Positions 46,514 through 56,450 are shown, numbered from the stretch's first letter. The stretch is 64,000 bases of DNA from Neisseria perflava (GCF_002863305.2 NZ_CP136962.1:806001-870000); one strand, 5' to 3'. Notes: a model not told the origin generated them from the sequence alone. Program-made: numbers and translations.

Positions 46514-48022
46514 ATGCAAACCGATTGCGACGCATTGATTGCCGGAAACGGGCTGGCAGCACTGACGCTCGCCCTGTCGCTGCCTGAGTCGTTCCGCATC
46601 GTCATTTTGTGCAAAAACCGGCTGGACGACACCGCAAGCCGTCATGCGCAAGGCGGGATTGCGGCGGCGTGGTCGGGAGAGGACGACATCGAAAAACACG
46701 TTACCGATACTTTGGAAGCGGGCGCGGGTTTGTGCGATGAAGCCGCCGTCCGCACCATCTTATCGCAGGGTAAACCGGCAATCGAATGGCTGCTGGCGCA
46801 GGGTGTGGCGTTCGACCAAAATAATAACGACCTGCACCTGACGCGCGAAGGCGGGCATACCTGCCGCCGAATCGCCCACGTCGCCGACTACACGGGCGAA
46901 GCAGTCATGCAGAGCCTGATTGCCCAAATACGCCGCCGCCCGAACATCCGCGTTTGCGAGCGGCAGATGGCGTTAGATATCCAAACCGAATCAGGCGTGG
47001 CGTGCGGACTGACCGTCATCGACTGTCGAACGCAAGAAACCTACCGCATCCGCGCCCGCTATACCATACTCGCAGGCGGCGGCCTCGGGCAGATTTACTC
47101 CGCCACCACCACGCCGCCCGAATGCACGGGCGATGCCATCGCTATGGCAATACGTGCAGGCTGCGCAGTCGAAAACCTCGAATTTATCCAATTCCACCCC
47201 ACAGGCTTGGCAAGACCGTCCGAAAACGGACGCACCTTCCTGATTTCCGAAGCCGTGCGCGGCGAAGGCGGCATCCTGACCAACCAATCGGGCGAACGGT
47301 TTATGCCGCATTACGACCGCCGCGCCGAACTCGCGCCGCGTGACATCGTTGCCCGTGCCATCGCCGCCGAAATCGCCAAACAAACACAAGACTTCGTCTC
47401 GCTCGACATCAGCCGCCAACCCGCAGAGTTCGTCCGTCAGCATTTCCCGTCCATCCATCGGCACTGCCTGTCCCAATGCGGCTTGGACATCACGCACCAA
47501 GCCATCCCCGTCCGCCCCGTGCAACACTATACCTGCGGCGGCATCCAAACCGACCCCAGCGGCAGAACCTCCCTACCGCAGCTCTACGCCTTAGGCGAAA
47601 CAGCCTGCACCGGCTTGCACGGAGCCAACCGCCTCGCCAGCAACTCCCTGCTCGAATGCGTCGTTACCGCAAGGCTTGCCGCCCAAACCATCGCGGACGG
47701 ACAAGCATCCCAAACTGCACCGTCCCAAAGGTCGTCTGAAAACCCCACCGCCGAAGCAGGCATCTTTTCAGACGGCCTCCAAAACACATTCAGCCGCCCC
47801 GTCCTGCAGACGTTCAACCAACGTCATCTGGGTATCCTACGCAACGATACCGGCCTGCGCCATGCTATCGCCCAACTTCGGCTTTGGAAGCAAAACCTGG
47901 CCAAACCATACACCGCGTCCGAATACGAAAACCGCAACCTACTCGAATGCAGCCTCGCCGTAGCCCAAGCCGCATACAGGCGGAGACAGAACATCGGAGC
48001 GCATTTTAATAGTGATTGTTAA
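46514..48022 (+). CDS. nadB: L-aspartate oxidase
   Basis: A 502-residue FAD flavoprotein oxidising L-aspartate to iminoaspartate, the substrate of NadA. Motifs: [12 protein letters not shown] (FAD loop), [66 protein letters not shown] and YTCGGIQTD with [20 protein letters not shown]. About 530 residues is usual, so it is slightly short. An AGGTCGTCTGAA and an AGACGGCCT lie within the coding part near 47730-47780. Ribosome site AAAGGAC before the ATG. Confidence 0.95.
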   Translation: MQTDCDALIAGNGLAALTLALSLPESFRIVILCKNRLDDTASRHAQGGIAAAWSGEDDIEKHVTDTLEAGAGLCDEAAVRTILSQGKPAIEWLLAQGVAFDQNNNDLHLTREGGHTCRRIAHVADYTGEAVMQSLIAQIRRRPNIRVCERQMALDIQTESGVACGLTVIDCRTQETYRIRARYTILAGGGLGQIYSATTTPPECTGDAIAMAIRAGCAVENLEFIQFHPTGLARPSENGRTFLISEAVRGEGGILTNQSGERFMPHYDRRAELAPRDIVARAIAAEIAKQTQDFVSLDISRQPAEFVRQHFPSIHRHCLSQCGLDITHQAIPVRPVQHYTCGGIQTDPSGRTSLPQLYALGETACTGLHGANRLASNSLLECVVTARLAAQTIADGQASQTAPSQRSSENPTAEAGIFSDGLQNTFSRPVLQTFNQRHLGILRNDTGLRHAIAQLRLWKQNLAKPYTASEYENRNLLECSLAVAQAAYRRRQNIGAHFNSDC

Positions 48023-48593
48023 GGCTGATAGTGAAAACTTTTCTCCAATAAATAACGTCATTGACTGAAAAAGAAAAGGTTCACACATGATTAAGGAAAG
48101 ATTGAAAAAAAGTAGGAAAAACAGTGGAAACTAAAATGCAGGGATTGACCGTAGTTATAAGTGATAATAACTAATCAACAATGGTCTTTGCATTTTGTAG
48201 AGAGAAAAAAGATAGGATTAATGAAATAAGACCATCTAAACAGTTTTGAATAAGTTCAAACAAAGTTAGCACAATTCACTATCTTTGCCCTACTCTATTT
48301 CGTCAGGCTACTATTAATGATAGGTTCACAGTAAAATTAAGTAGCCAAATTTCTATCAAAACCTATTGATTTTATAATAAAAATTGGAGTACTATACGAA
48401 ATCTTTTAAAATTAACTAATAGTTAACAAACAGGAATAAACAACGGCGATTGTTAGGTATAGGGAAAAACTACATAATTTATATTATGTTAAATTCATAA
48501 AATGACATTTGAGCCTGATGATTCAAGTTTCTATTAATTCTACAATTACTTACAATATTTAAAAACAAAGGTCGTCAAAATTTTAGACGGCCT
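48023..48593. repeat. vgrG-associated intergenic repeat, copy D, interrupted by an IS
   Basis: After about 260 bases with no feature, copy D runs from about 48285 with core AAAAATTGGAGTACTAT (48379-48395), AT block (48478-48495) and a decayed end hairpin AAGGTCGTCAAAATTTTAGACGGCCT. The IS5 element begins at the next bases. Diverged compared with copies A-C, and a TATCAGTGATAG-like spot is changed to CTATTAATGATAG (about 48310-48322). No vgrG follows on the near side. Confidence 0.7.
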
Positions 48594-49790
48594 GAGACCT
48601 TTGCAAAATTCCTTTTCCCCCGACAGCCGAAATCCAAACACAAGTTTTCGACTGTTTTTGTTTCAAATATCCACTGACTCTCCTCAAATACCCTCCTAAT
48701 CCTCCCCGGACACCCGATAATCAGGCATCCGGCCGCATTTTAGGCAGTAACAGGCACACTTAGCCTGTTAGCCGCTTTCAACAGGTTCAAACACATCGCC
48801 TTCAGATGGCTTTGCGCACTCACTTTACACAGACCGAAATAGGCTACCCGCGCATAGCGGAATTTACGGTGCAGCGTACCGAAGCTTTGTTCGACCACAT
48901 AACGGGTCTTCGACAAATGTCGGTTGCGTTTGGTTTGCGTTTCCGTCAGCGGACGGTTGTGGTGGGCTTTGCGCATAATGCCGTCCTGCAGCCGATGCTC
49001 TTCCAGATGTTGTCGGTTTTCCTCACTGTCATAGCCTTTATCGGCATAGACGGTCGTGCCTTTGGGCAGTCCTTCCAACAACGGCAACAGGTATTTGCAT
49101 TCATGGGCATTGGCGGGGGTAATGTGCAGTTTCTCGATATAGCCTTCCTCATCGGTACGGGTATGTTGTTTGTAACCGAGTTTGTAGAGGCCGTTTTTCT
49201 TTATCCAACGGGCATCTCTGTCTTTACTCGGCGTGGTTTGGCCGCTGACTTGCCCTTCTTCATCGACTTCTATGGCCTGGCGCTGTTTGCTGCCGGCGGT
49301 CTGAATAATGGTGGCGTCAATGACGGCGGCGGATGCTTTCTTTACTTTTAGGCCTTTTTCGGTCAGTTGGCGGTTAATCAGTTCCAATAATTCGGACAGG
49401 GTGTCGTCTTGCGCCAGCCAGTTGCGGTAGCGGCATAAGGTGCTGTAATCGGGGATGCTCAGTTCGTCAAAACGGCAAAACAGGTTGAAATCAATGCGGG
49501 TGATGAGGCTGTGTTCGAGTTCGGGATCGGAGAGGCTGTGCCATTGTCCGAGCAGGACGGCTTTGAACATGGATAACAGGGGATAGGCGGGACGGCCGCG
49601 GTGGTCTCGAAGGTAACGGGTTCTTTGACGATTCAGGTACTGCTCGATCGGCTGCCAATCAATCACCTGATCCAACTTCAATAGTGGGAAACAGTCGATG
49701 TGTTTGGCAATCATGGCTTGGGCGGTTTGCTGGAAGAAGGTGGTCATGGAAAATCCCCTAAATGTCTTGGGGGAATTTTGCAAAGGTCTC
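48594..49790 (-). mobile_element. IS5-family insertion sequence (IS1106-like)
   Basis: Bounded by inverted ends GAGACCTTTGCAAAATTCC (48594-48612) and GGAATTTTGCAAAGGTCTC (49772-49790), perfect over 19 bases, giving 1197 bp with one transposase gene. This is the typical build of Neisseria IS1106. I cannot define a target duplication with confidence. It lies between repeat copy D and the vgrG4 module end. Confidence 0.88.
48740..49747 (-). CDS. IS5-family transposase
   Basis: The usual start MTTFFQQTAQAM (ATG 49745-49747) gives 335 residues; an in-frame upstream codon would add 12. DDE-type transposase: Asp in AAVIDATIIQTAG, Asp in TTVYADKGYDSEEN, Glu in VVEQSFGTLHRKFRYAR. It also has the N-terminal DYSTLCRYRNWL region of this family. 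The frame is uninterrupted, so the element may still move. Confidence 0.9.
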   Translation of the reverse strand: MTTFFQQTAQAMIAKHIDCFPLLKLDQVIDWQPIEQYLNRQRTRYLRDHRGRPAYPLLSMFKAVLLGQWHSLSDPELEHSLITRIDFNLFCRFDELSIPDYSTLCRYRNWLAQDDTLSELLELINRQLTEKGLKVKKASAAVIDATIIQTAGSKQRQAIEVDEEGQVSGQTTPSKDRDARWIKKNGLYKLGYKQHTRTDEEGYIEKLHITPANAHECKYLLPLLEGLPKGTTVYADKGYDSEENRQHLEEHRLQDGIMRKAHHNRPLTETQTKRNRHLSKTRYVVEQSFGTLHRKFRYARVAYFGLCKVSAQSHLKAMCLNLLKAANRLSVPVTA

Positions 49791-49831
49791 GGGTTGTAGG
49801 ATAATGAGCATATAAAGGGAAGGCCACCTTA

Positions 49832-49857
49832 AAGTAGTTTTCAGATGGCCTTTATGA
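49832..49857 (-). terminator. Hairpin terminator of vgrG4 module
   Basis: AAGGCCACCTT and the decayed uptake sequence TTTTCAGATGGCCTTT form a stem 24 bases past the immunity gene stop. Confidence 0.55.
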
Positions 49858-49880
49858 TTATTAAACGCTAACCCAAGGTT

Positions 49881-50489
49881 CTACCATTCACTAAAAAATA
49901 ATCTTTTATTTATAATTTCTAATTGCTCTCTGGCCAGCATTTTTTCAGCATATTTTCCAAACTCTCTTCTCCATGCCGGTAGCCATCGATATTTAGCGTT
50001 TGTTCCTGTCCCATGCAAGTCTGGCGAATAAAACAAATTGATTAATGCCTCTTTATCTGTCAGTATGTTTTGGCTATATGATTGGTTTACAATTTTTGCC
50101 AAGTATAAATGCTCTCTAATCGAAGTATGTTGCATCAACAATATTGTATATGCCTTCTGAGATTGATCATAATCTTGGGATAACAGTACGTGTGCTGCAT
50201 CGCATGTATATTCATCTTGATCCTTATAAATAAAATTTAATCGGTTATCAGCAGTAAAGTCGTAAGGGCTATATTCAAAATCTTTCCATGTATATCCACC
50301 AACAAGATGACGCTTTAGTAAATATTGTCTTTTATTTTCCTCAGACAATTCATCGATTACTCGTAGAAATTCCGATTCTTTAGCTGGCCTATAATTTAAA
50401 CACCCACTGTAAGGAATCTCTGTATATATTAAAAAAGTCAATAATGGCAACAATAAAAATAAGGCAATAAATAAAAATATTTTTTTCAT
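49881..50489 (-). CDS. Anchored immunity protein of the vgrG4 module (predicted)
   Basis: A 202-residue protein with an N-terminal membrane helix (IFLFIALFLLLPLLTFLIYTEI), then a helical outer domain with Cys near 30 and 95. It overlaps the NlpC/P60 effector by four bases (ATGA), so both are made together. A periplasm-facing partner suits a peptidoglycan-cutting effector. No named family recognised. Confidence 0.65.
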   Translation of the reverse strand: MKKIFLFIALFLLLPLLTFLIYTEIPYSGCLNYRPAKESEFLRVIDELSEENKRQYLLKRHLVGGYTWKDFEYSPYDFTADNRLNFIYKDQDEYTCDAAHVLLSQDYDQSQKAYTILLMQHTSIREHLYLAKIVNQSYSQNILTDKEALINLFYSPDLHGTGTNAKYRWLPAWRREFGKYAEKMLAREQLEIINKRLFFSEW

Positions 50490-51544
50490 TTTTTAATTAC
50501 CTTATGTTTATATCTGCGAAAAGTTTTAAAATCAAAATCATTTTGTAAAGCTGTTCCATTTTTCATTCTAAATCCTGCATCATTGACTTCTACTTTATAA
50601 TGTCCGGCAGAAATGCATACTCCGTCTGTCAGAATAAAACCCACATGACCAGAAGCATCACTCCATTTTTTACCATAATCTCTTTTAACATCAAATGAAC
50701 CAATATCACCAGGTAATGGGTTATTTCTTAAAAGAAACCAATCATTATCTAGAAATGTCAATTTATTGTCTCCCCATTCTCCTGCCAAAGGAGGAGAATC
50801 TTCAGGTATCCATCCATGAGACAGCCATGGGATATTAATACCAACCTCTTGTAGTACATCATATACGAATGTACTGCATTTATTTGAAGGATTCGGATAT
50901 TTAAACTCCTCAGTTACTATTATTTCTTTAGCTGTAGGTTTACCCATAAATAAGCCTGCGTGACGTGAATCATTTTTCTTTAATTTTCTCGTCGAAGTCT
51001 TTTCAGTATCAAACTCCCATTTTTTACTTCCTCTATATTTCAATGCTGTCAATACGATTTTCCTTGGTATATCCTTAATAATGACTTTCGCAAATAAATT
51101 ATGATCTTTCCTTTTAATATTATATTCAACTTCAAAAAAATCTCCCTCAAACATCCCGCCGCCTGCTAAGGGAATTCTTACCCAAGGAGAGACTAAAGTC
51201 ACAGTCGTATTTGTTGGCCTCAGATGCTTATGTCGGCCTATAGTTTTTTCCGATCCATTTGCAGCGACTACCTTAACTTCAACATAATCATAAGACTGTT
51301 TATCCTCAGGCTGTTTAGGTACAATGACGCTTTCCTTAGGCTGTTGTTTAGGTACAATAACTCTTTCCTCATCAATAACCAACCGATTTTCATGCCATGT
51401 AATTTGATAAGAAGCAATATCTCTATTTTTTCCTACCTCTCCTTCCCCTATCTGTACACTATTGATATATACGCGGTAGCGTAATTTTTCAGGCGTACCA
51501 GCCAAAGAGTCTTTGAAGACTATCATTAATTTTGATTTGCTCAT
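50486..51544 (-). CDS. NlpC/P60-type peptidoglycan hydrolase effector
   Basis: A 352-residue protein. Residues 1-60 form a beta-rich domain like the VgrG tails (IVFKDSLAGTPEKLRYRVYIN), likely for docking. Residues ~61-82 hold a doubled VIVPKQ segment, then a second beta-domain to ~165. The C-terminal domain is NlpC/P60-like: NKCSTFVYDVLQEVG with Cys223, LPGDIGSFDV, and ASGHVGFIL with His300, His315 as possible third residue. It overlaps vgrG4 by four bases and the immunity gene by four. It is expected to cleave peptidoglycan peptides in target cells. Confidence 0.8.
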   Translation of the reverse strand: MSKSKLMIVFKDSLAGTPEKLRYRVYINSVQIGEGEVGKNRDIASYQITWHENRLVIDEERVIVPKQQPKESVIVPKQPEDKQSYDYVEVKVVAANGSEKTIGRHKHLRPTNTTVTLVSPWVRIPLAGGGMFEGDFFEVEYNIKRKDHNLFAKVIIKDIPRKIVLTALKYRGSKKWEFDTEKTSTRKLKKNDSRHAGLFMGKPTAKEIIVTEEFKYPNPSNKCSTFVYDVLQEVGINIPWLSHGWIPEDSPPLAGEWGDNKLTFLDNDWFLLRNNPLPGDIGSFDVKRDYGKKWSDASGHVGFILTDGVCISAGHYKVEVNDAGFRMKNGTALQNDFDFKTFRRYKHKVIKK

Positions 51545-54087
51545 TTTAAATCCTTCTTAGCTTCATCTTCTTCATGCACAAACATTTGCCAATTATCGCT
51601 TTCTTTGCCGATAAGAAGATAGCTACCACCATCAAATTTACTTCTATCATAAACATTGCTCAACCCGCTTTCATGACGCGTTGTAGATGAAAAGATAGTT
51701 TTATCATCAGAATTTTTTAGTTTATAATCTAATGAAATTCCTGATAATTTTTTTATTCCTATTCGTTTAATTTGAATACTTGTATTTTCTTTTTTATTCT
51801 GATTTGAAGGTAACAGTGGTAATAAATTAGATATCCTATTCACCCCATTCACCACCATCGGCGCCCTCACTCGCAGCACCTTCGGACTCCCGATCTCAAC
51901 CTCCCCGTTGCTCAGTTTGATATACGCCCCTTTGCAGGTAATCAGAATCTCCTCCTTCGCCGCAATAGTAATTTTTCCTGCACTGCTGGTTAACGTTGCG
52001 TCCTTTAAGGCATTCAGCTGCAACTCGTCATTCTGTGCCTGCACTTCCACTTTGCCCTGATTGGCCTGTACCTTGATGCCGCTGCTTTGCGCAAACAGGT
52101 TAACGCTCTCTGCCGCATGGGCGGTCAGGCTTTGGCCGGCGGTAATGTCGGTATGGTTGCCGCTGACCAGGTGGATGTTTTCATTGGCGGTGTGAAGTTG
52201 GCTTTGTTCTGTTGCGGTGGCAATGCCGGCGGGAGCGGTTTGGATTAAACCGGCCTCTTTCAGGTCTTTAAGGGCGTCTTTCAGACGGCCTCTTTGGGTT
52301 TCTTCATCGGTGTTGTGGTTGTTGGCGGTTTGGGCGGCTTTGTTCAGGCTTTTGGCCAGGGAGAGTGCCTGTTCGAGTTGGGAGATGGCATCGTCCATAT
52401 CCAGCACTTTGCCGTTGGCATCCTGGTTTTGTGCGCTGACGAGTATGCCCTTGCCGGCCCGTACCGCGCCCCAACCGTCGGTTCTGAGTTCGAAGCCTTC
52501 GCCATTCTCTCCGCGTTTGTTGCGGTTTGAGTCGACGATGTGGCCGAGGTTGAGTTGGGATTTCTGATAGTCGGTGGCGAGTTTGATGTGTTCCTGTCCC
52601 TGCAGGTCTTCCATCCTGAGTTTGTTGTTCGCCCAGGTACGGATGACGTTTCTTGTGTTCCAGTCTGCAGGAATGTGGTCGGTATGGGCACTGTCGTGCA
52701 TGACGCCGGAGATATACGGACGGTCGGGATTACCCTGTACGAAGGACAGCATCACTTCGGTGCCTTCGTGTAAGGGGAAGTGGATGCCGTATTCGGGACC
52801 GGCATAGGGTTTGGCCAGTCGGACGGGACGGCTTTCCCCGCCCGGACTCCATTCGTCCAAATCAAACGGTAATTTGACGCGGTAACGGCCCATATCGTCT
52901 ATATAGGCGTAGGTGCAGTTCTCAGCCGCGGTTACCCGTGCCGGTAAGGTACCGTCGATATGCGGACGCGGGGTGATGCGTTCGGGACGGTAGGCGAGTT
53001 GGGCGGGGATGGTGGTAAAGGTATGGCTGTAGGCGGTATCTCGGCTGCCGCTGTGTTCCATGGAAAGTACCAGCCAGCCGTCGGGTGCTTCGGGGAAGGC
53101 AGTATCGGTTTGGAACACTTTCATCGGTGCCATGGAGACGACGTTGCCGCTACCGTTGGCGATGGTTTGGCGGCAGAGGTTGGCTTCGTTCAACAGGGTC
53201 GTCTGAACTTGGGCTTCGTCGGTTGTTTTGGGATGAAGGCCCCAGTGTTGCTGTTTGCCCAATAAGACGGTATTGTCGGCAGATTCTTCGGACTGTTTGT
53301 TGTCGGTTTCGGCAAAGAGGTCGGTATCGGCACTGCGGTAGTTGTAGTCGGCCGTGCGTATGCCTTCGACAATGGGGTTGTGGCGGATGCTTAAGTTGAA
53401 CAGTGCTTCGGTACCGACACTCTCCAATCCTGCATGGTGGCGGTAGGAAACGGGTAAGCCTTGACTGCGCAAGTAGTGTTCGGGACTGTCGCCGAAGACG
53501 ACTACGTCACCATGTTGTTCATGCTGTTCGAAGGCATACCAGATGCCTTCTTCTTCACACAGACGGTTGATAAAGTCGAAGTCGCTTTCGAGATATTGGG
53601 TGACATACTCGCGTACGGTGTAGTTGCGGCTCTTTTGGAAACGGTAGTCGACACCGGAGAAGCCGTGATGTTTGAAGACGGCGGCAACGATGTCGGGGAC
53701 GGTTTGGTATTGGAACAGCCGGGAAGTCTGGAAATGTTTTAAAGCCGCGAAGCGCGGCTCTAAAACAAAGCGGTAAACGGTTTCATCCTTGGAAACCGAC
53801 AACTTCTCGCATGAGGTGATGATGCCCTGCCATTGCTTCGCCGGGGGATCGTCTGAAGCAGACCCGAATGCCCCGGCCACTTCCGACAGTAAGCCTTCCT
53901 GCGGACGAATCTCAAATGCTGCGCGTTGGTTGAGGTAGGAAGAGAGAGGCAGGGAGGAATCGGTGGAGGTGGCAGTGATTTCGACACGGTAAGCGGTGTT
54001 GACCGCTTCGGTTGCACTGAAGGAGCGGACTGAAAGTGAGGGGGAAAAACGGGCGAAGGTGAGGTGGTAGGATTGGCGGGCGGTCAT
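51541..54087 (-). CDS. vgrG: VgrG spike protein, copy 4, intact
   Basis: An 848-residue full-length VgrG beginning MTARQSYHLTFARFSPSLSV. Same domains as copy 3. After RVRAPMVVNG comes a private tail (ISLDYKLKNSDDKTIFSS...GGSYLLIGKESDNWQMF). Its sequence is a mosaic: the N-terminal part and the last third match copy 1 (SATEAVNT; TATEQSQL, AAESVNLF), while the middle matches copy 3 (RNYTVREY, MAPMKVFQTDTAF). This shows gene conversion between distant copies. ATGA overlap with its effector gene. Confidence 0.92.
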   Translation of the reverse strand: MTARQSYHLTFARFSPSLSVRSFSATEAVNTAYRVEITATSTDSSLPLSSYLNQRAAFEIRPQEGLLSEVAGAFGSASDDPPAKQWQGIITSCEKLSVSKDETVYRFVLEPRFAALKHFQTSRLFQYQTVPDIVAAVFKHHGFSGVDYRFQKSRNYTVREYVTQYLESDFDFINRLCEEEGIWYAFEQHEQHGDVVVFGDSPEHYLRSQGLPVSYRHHAGLESVGTEALFNLSIRHNPIVEGIRTADYNYRSADTDLFAETDNKQSEESADNTVLLGKQQHWGLHPKTTDEAQVQTTLLNEANLCRQTIANGSGNVVSMAPMKVFQTDTAFPEAPDGWLVLSMEHSGSRDTAYSHTFTTIPAQLAYRPERITPRPHIDGTLPARVTAAENCTYAYIDDMGRYRVKLPFDLDEWSPGGESRPVRLAKPYAGPEYGIHFPLHEGTEVMLSFVQGNPDRPYISGVMHDSAHTDHIPADWNTRNVIRTWANNKLRMEDLQGQEHIKLATDYQKSQLNLGHIVDSNRNKRGENGEGFELRTDGWGAVRAGKGILVSAQNQDANGKVLDMDDAISQLEQALSLAKSLNKAAQTANNHNTDEETQRGRLKDALKDLKEAGLIQTAPAGIATATEQSQLHTANENIHLVSGNHTDITAGQSLTAHAAESVNLFAQSSGIKVQANQGKVEVQAQNDELQLNALKDATLTSSAGKITIAAKEEILITCKGAYIKLSNGEVEIGSPKVLRVRAPMVVNGVNRISNLLPLLPSNQNKKENTSIQIKRIGIKKLSGISLDYKLKNSDDKTIFSSTTRHESGLSNVYDRSKFDGGSYLLIGKESDNWQMFVHEEDEAKKDLK

Positions 54088-54211
54088 AAGGGTAATATCC
54101 GACTGACGATGAACCCCGTATAGTAACGGGGATAATGCCGATGGTAAAGCGAATGGGATAAATGGAAAAAAGTCTGTCCGAACGGTTGAAATAAGGGATA
54201 AAGAGACATTT

Positions 54212-54300
54212 CACCCTACCCTATTCCACTATTCAGTAAAGCAGTAATACAGTTACTGCAAAACAGAATTGCCAAATTTATCTTAAAAACACCATTTAAA
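54212..54300. repeat. vgrG-associated intergenic repeat, partial copy E
   Basis: CCCTATTCCACTATTCAGT followed by a GCCAAATTTATCTTAAAA segment as in copy B, then cut before the 17-base core. It stands ahead of intact vgrG4 and ends at an uptake-sequence pair (about 54302-54330) that borders the plus-strand lipoprotein gene. Confidence 0.55.
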
Positions 54301-54418
54301 TAGGCCGTCTGAAATCACGTTTCAAACGGCACTGATTTATCCAGGCAACAAACAGTTTGATTTAGATTTTTACAATAGGTATATTTCTTTTCATCTGATT
54401 TGGATAACCGATAACATC

Positions 54419-56362
54419 ATGAAACCTGCTTTTTGCCTCCCAATATTGCTTTTACTTTCAGCGTGCCGTCCTGAGGCTGAGACAGCCGACACGGCTGCAC
54501 CAACGGCGCGTAAGCCTTCTTATTACGAGTCTGAAAAGCGTCAAACTGTAGCCACTCCAGTTAAAACACAAATTCCTGCGTTATCTGCAATCAAAAGCCA
54601 GGCCGATTTTGACTTACTTTCGCGTATCTATGAGCAAGGTAGTGAATATGAAATTCCTCATATCCTTTTCCTCATCGATCGTGAAGACGATAACCGTACT
54701 GACTATATCAATACTCCCAAATTTCGGCTGCATGAGCATTATCTGGCTACTATCTCGAAACCCATGCTGTCGAAAACTGAATTGAATCAACAATACCGTA
54801 GTCCTAACCGGCGTTATCTGTTTGGTACTATCAGTTGGCAGAATAGCACTCAGGAATATGTTTATGAGTTTTGGGAAGGAGACAAAATCACGCCTGAATT
54901 GTTGAAATTGGCGGCAGGCCGTCTGAAAGACAGTTTCTACGCTCCGTTGCGTTATAAAACCAATTCTTTATGGCAGGAAACCGTTGCTGAACAAAGCAAA
55001 GTTCCTTTTATTACCCAAGAAAGTTTGATTAAGAATTTCCCCTATCTGCCTCTAAACCAAGGCAAAGCGATAGGCACATTACGCGTTATTGCCAAAGAAG
55101 ATGATCTTTATAATGTCGGCGCCGACGATATTATTATTTTGAAAGAGGTTCCCCTGGAGCTGCCACCTGTGGCGGGGATTATCAGTGAGAAACCATCCAC
55201 TGCACTATCGCATGTGAATGTACTGGCACGCGGCTGGGGGATTCCCAATATTTACCTTAAAGATGCAGAAAAAATCCTAGCCCCGTATATTGGCCGTCGT
55301 ATCGAATTTGAAGCGACTGCTAAGCAATACCGAATTATCCAAACCAACCGGAACACTACCAGCAAAAGCTTTTCAGACGGCCTTACCCTGCCCCAACCCG
55401 ATGTTTCCGATTACAGCCTTCGGGCTTTGGCAAACCTTCACCGTGATGACAGCCGTTACTGCGGCAGTAAGGCTGCCAACCTCGGTCATATTCTCGCCCA
55501 TATTGAAGGTAGTAATGTACCTGATGGATTCTGCATTCCCTTTGCTTACTATCAAGCCATGATGGATAGACTGGGTATTAACGCGACAACACTGGCACAC
55601 ATCGAAACACAAAGTGATGGAGACAACCGCAAGCGTCGCACTGCCTTGCTCACACTGCAGAAAAAAATTACCGATGCCGAAATCCCGTCGGAATGGAAAC
55701 ACAGATGGGCTGAGCAATGGCGCAGCCAATTAAACAGCAAAGGCGTGTTTGTCCGCAGCTCCTCTAATTCCGAAGACCTGCCTAATTTCAGCGGCGCAGG
55801 ACTGTACACCACCGTGCCAAATGTTACCGATGAAAACGCGTTGGCCGAAGCAGTGAAGCAATCTTGGGCCTCCGTTTTCAATTACAGCGCATACGAAGCC
55901 CGCCGTATTGCCGGATTGCCTCACGATAGCGTGAAAATGAGTGTCTTTGTGCAACAAAGCATTAATGCAGATCTCTCCGGCGTACTGGTTACCATCAATC
56001 CTTATGATATTGCTCAGAAAAACAGCGCCTACATTGCCGCCAAACACGGGTTGGGTATTCGTGTCGTTGAGGGCAAACGGGTAGCCGAACAGGTAGTCTA
56101 TAACCGTCGCAATGATTCTGTACAACGTCTCAGCTCCTCTAATGAAACCACAGCGCTGCAACTGGATAAAAACGGTGGAGTACGGGAAATTCCTGTAACC
56201 AATGGCAATGTGATGAATCAAGAACAAATCCGTTGCCTTGACCAAACCGGCCAACAAATCAAACAGCTATTTGCTAATGGTGAGCAGGACATCGAATGGG
56301 CGTTTGACAATGGTAAGCTTGTTATCCTCCAGGCACGACCGTATCTAAACGGCACACGTTAA
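54419..56362 (+). CDS. PEP-synthase-like lipoprotein (PEP-utilising and pyruvate/ATP-binding domains)
   Basis: A 647-residue lipoprotein: signal segment with lipobox LLSAC (Cys16). Residues ~205-310 contain a swivelling phosphohistidine-type domain (SEKPSTALSHVNVLARGWGIPN, His265). Residues ~340-640 resemble the PEP-synthase/PPDK nucleotide-binding domain (GSKAANLGHI, VFVRSSSNSEDLPNFSGAGLYTTVPN, DIEWAFDNGKLVILQARPYL). The order His domain then ATP-grasp is inverted against PEP synthase. Export of such an enzyme is unusual because ATP is lacking outside the cytoplasm. Role unknown. Confidence 0.75.
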   Translation: MKPAFCLPILLLLSACRPEAETADTAAPTARKPSYYESEKRQTVATPVKTQIPALSAIKSQADFDLLSRIYEQGSEYEIPHILFLIDREDDNRTDYINTPKFRLHEHYLATISKPMLSKTELNQQYRSPNRRYLFGTISWQNSTQEYVYEFWEGDKITPELLKLAAGRLKDSFYAPLRYKTNSLWQETVAEQSKVPFITQESLIKNFPYLPLNQGKAIGTLRVIAKEDDLYNVGADDIIILKEVPLELPPVAGIISEKPSTALSHVNVLARGWGIPNIYLKDAEKILAPYIGRRIEFEATAKQYRIIQTNRNTTSKSFSDGLTLPQPDVSDYSLRALANLHRDDSRYCGSKAANLGHILAHIEGSNVPDGFCIPFAYYQAMMDRLGINATTLAHIETQSDGDNRKRRTALLTLQKKITDAEIPSEWKHRWAEQWRSQLNSKGVFVRSSSNSEDLPNFSGAGLYTTVPNVTDENALAEAVKQSWASVFNYSAYEARRIAGLPHDSVKMSVFVQQSINADLSGVLVTINPYDIAQKNSAYIAAKHGLGIRVVEGKRVAEQVVYNRRNDSVQRLSSSNETTALQLDKNGGVREIPVTNGNVMNQEQIRCLDQTGQQIKQLFANGEQDIEWAFDNGKLVILQARPYLNGTR

Positions 56363-56370
56363 AGTAAAAA

Positions 56371-56402
56371 GGCCGTCTGAAATTATCGTTTCAGACGGCC
56401 TT
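56371..56402 (+). terminator. Inverted uptake-sequence terminator
   Basis: AGGCCGTCTGAA and TTCAGACGGCCT around an ATTATCG loop, just past the lipoprotein gene stop. Confidence 0.75.
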
Positions 56403-56450
56403 TGCATCATAAGTTAGTTATACCCTATACTTCCAGGTCTCCAAGGAACT

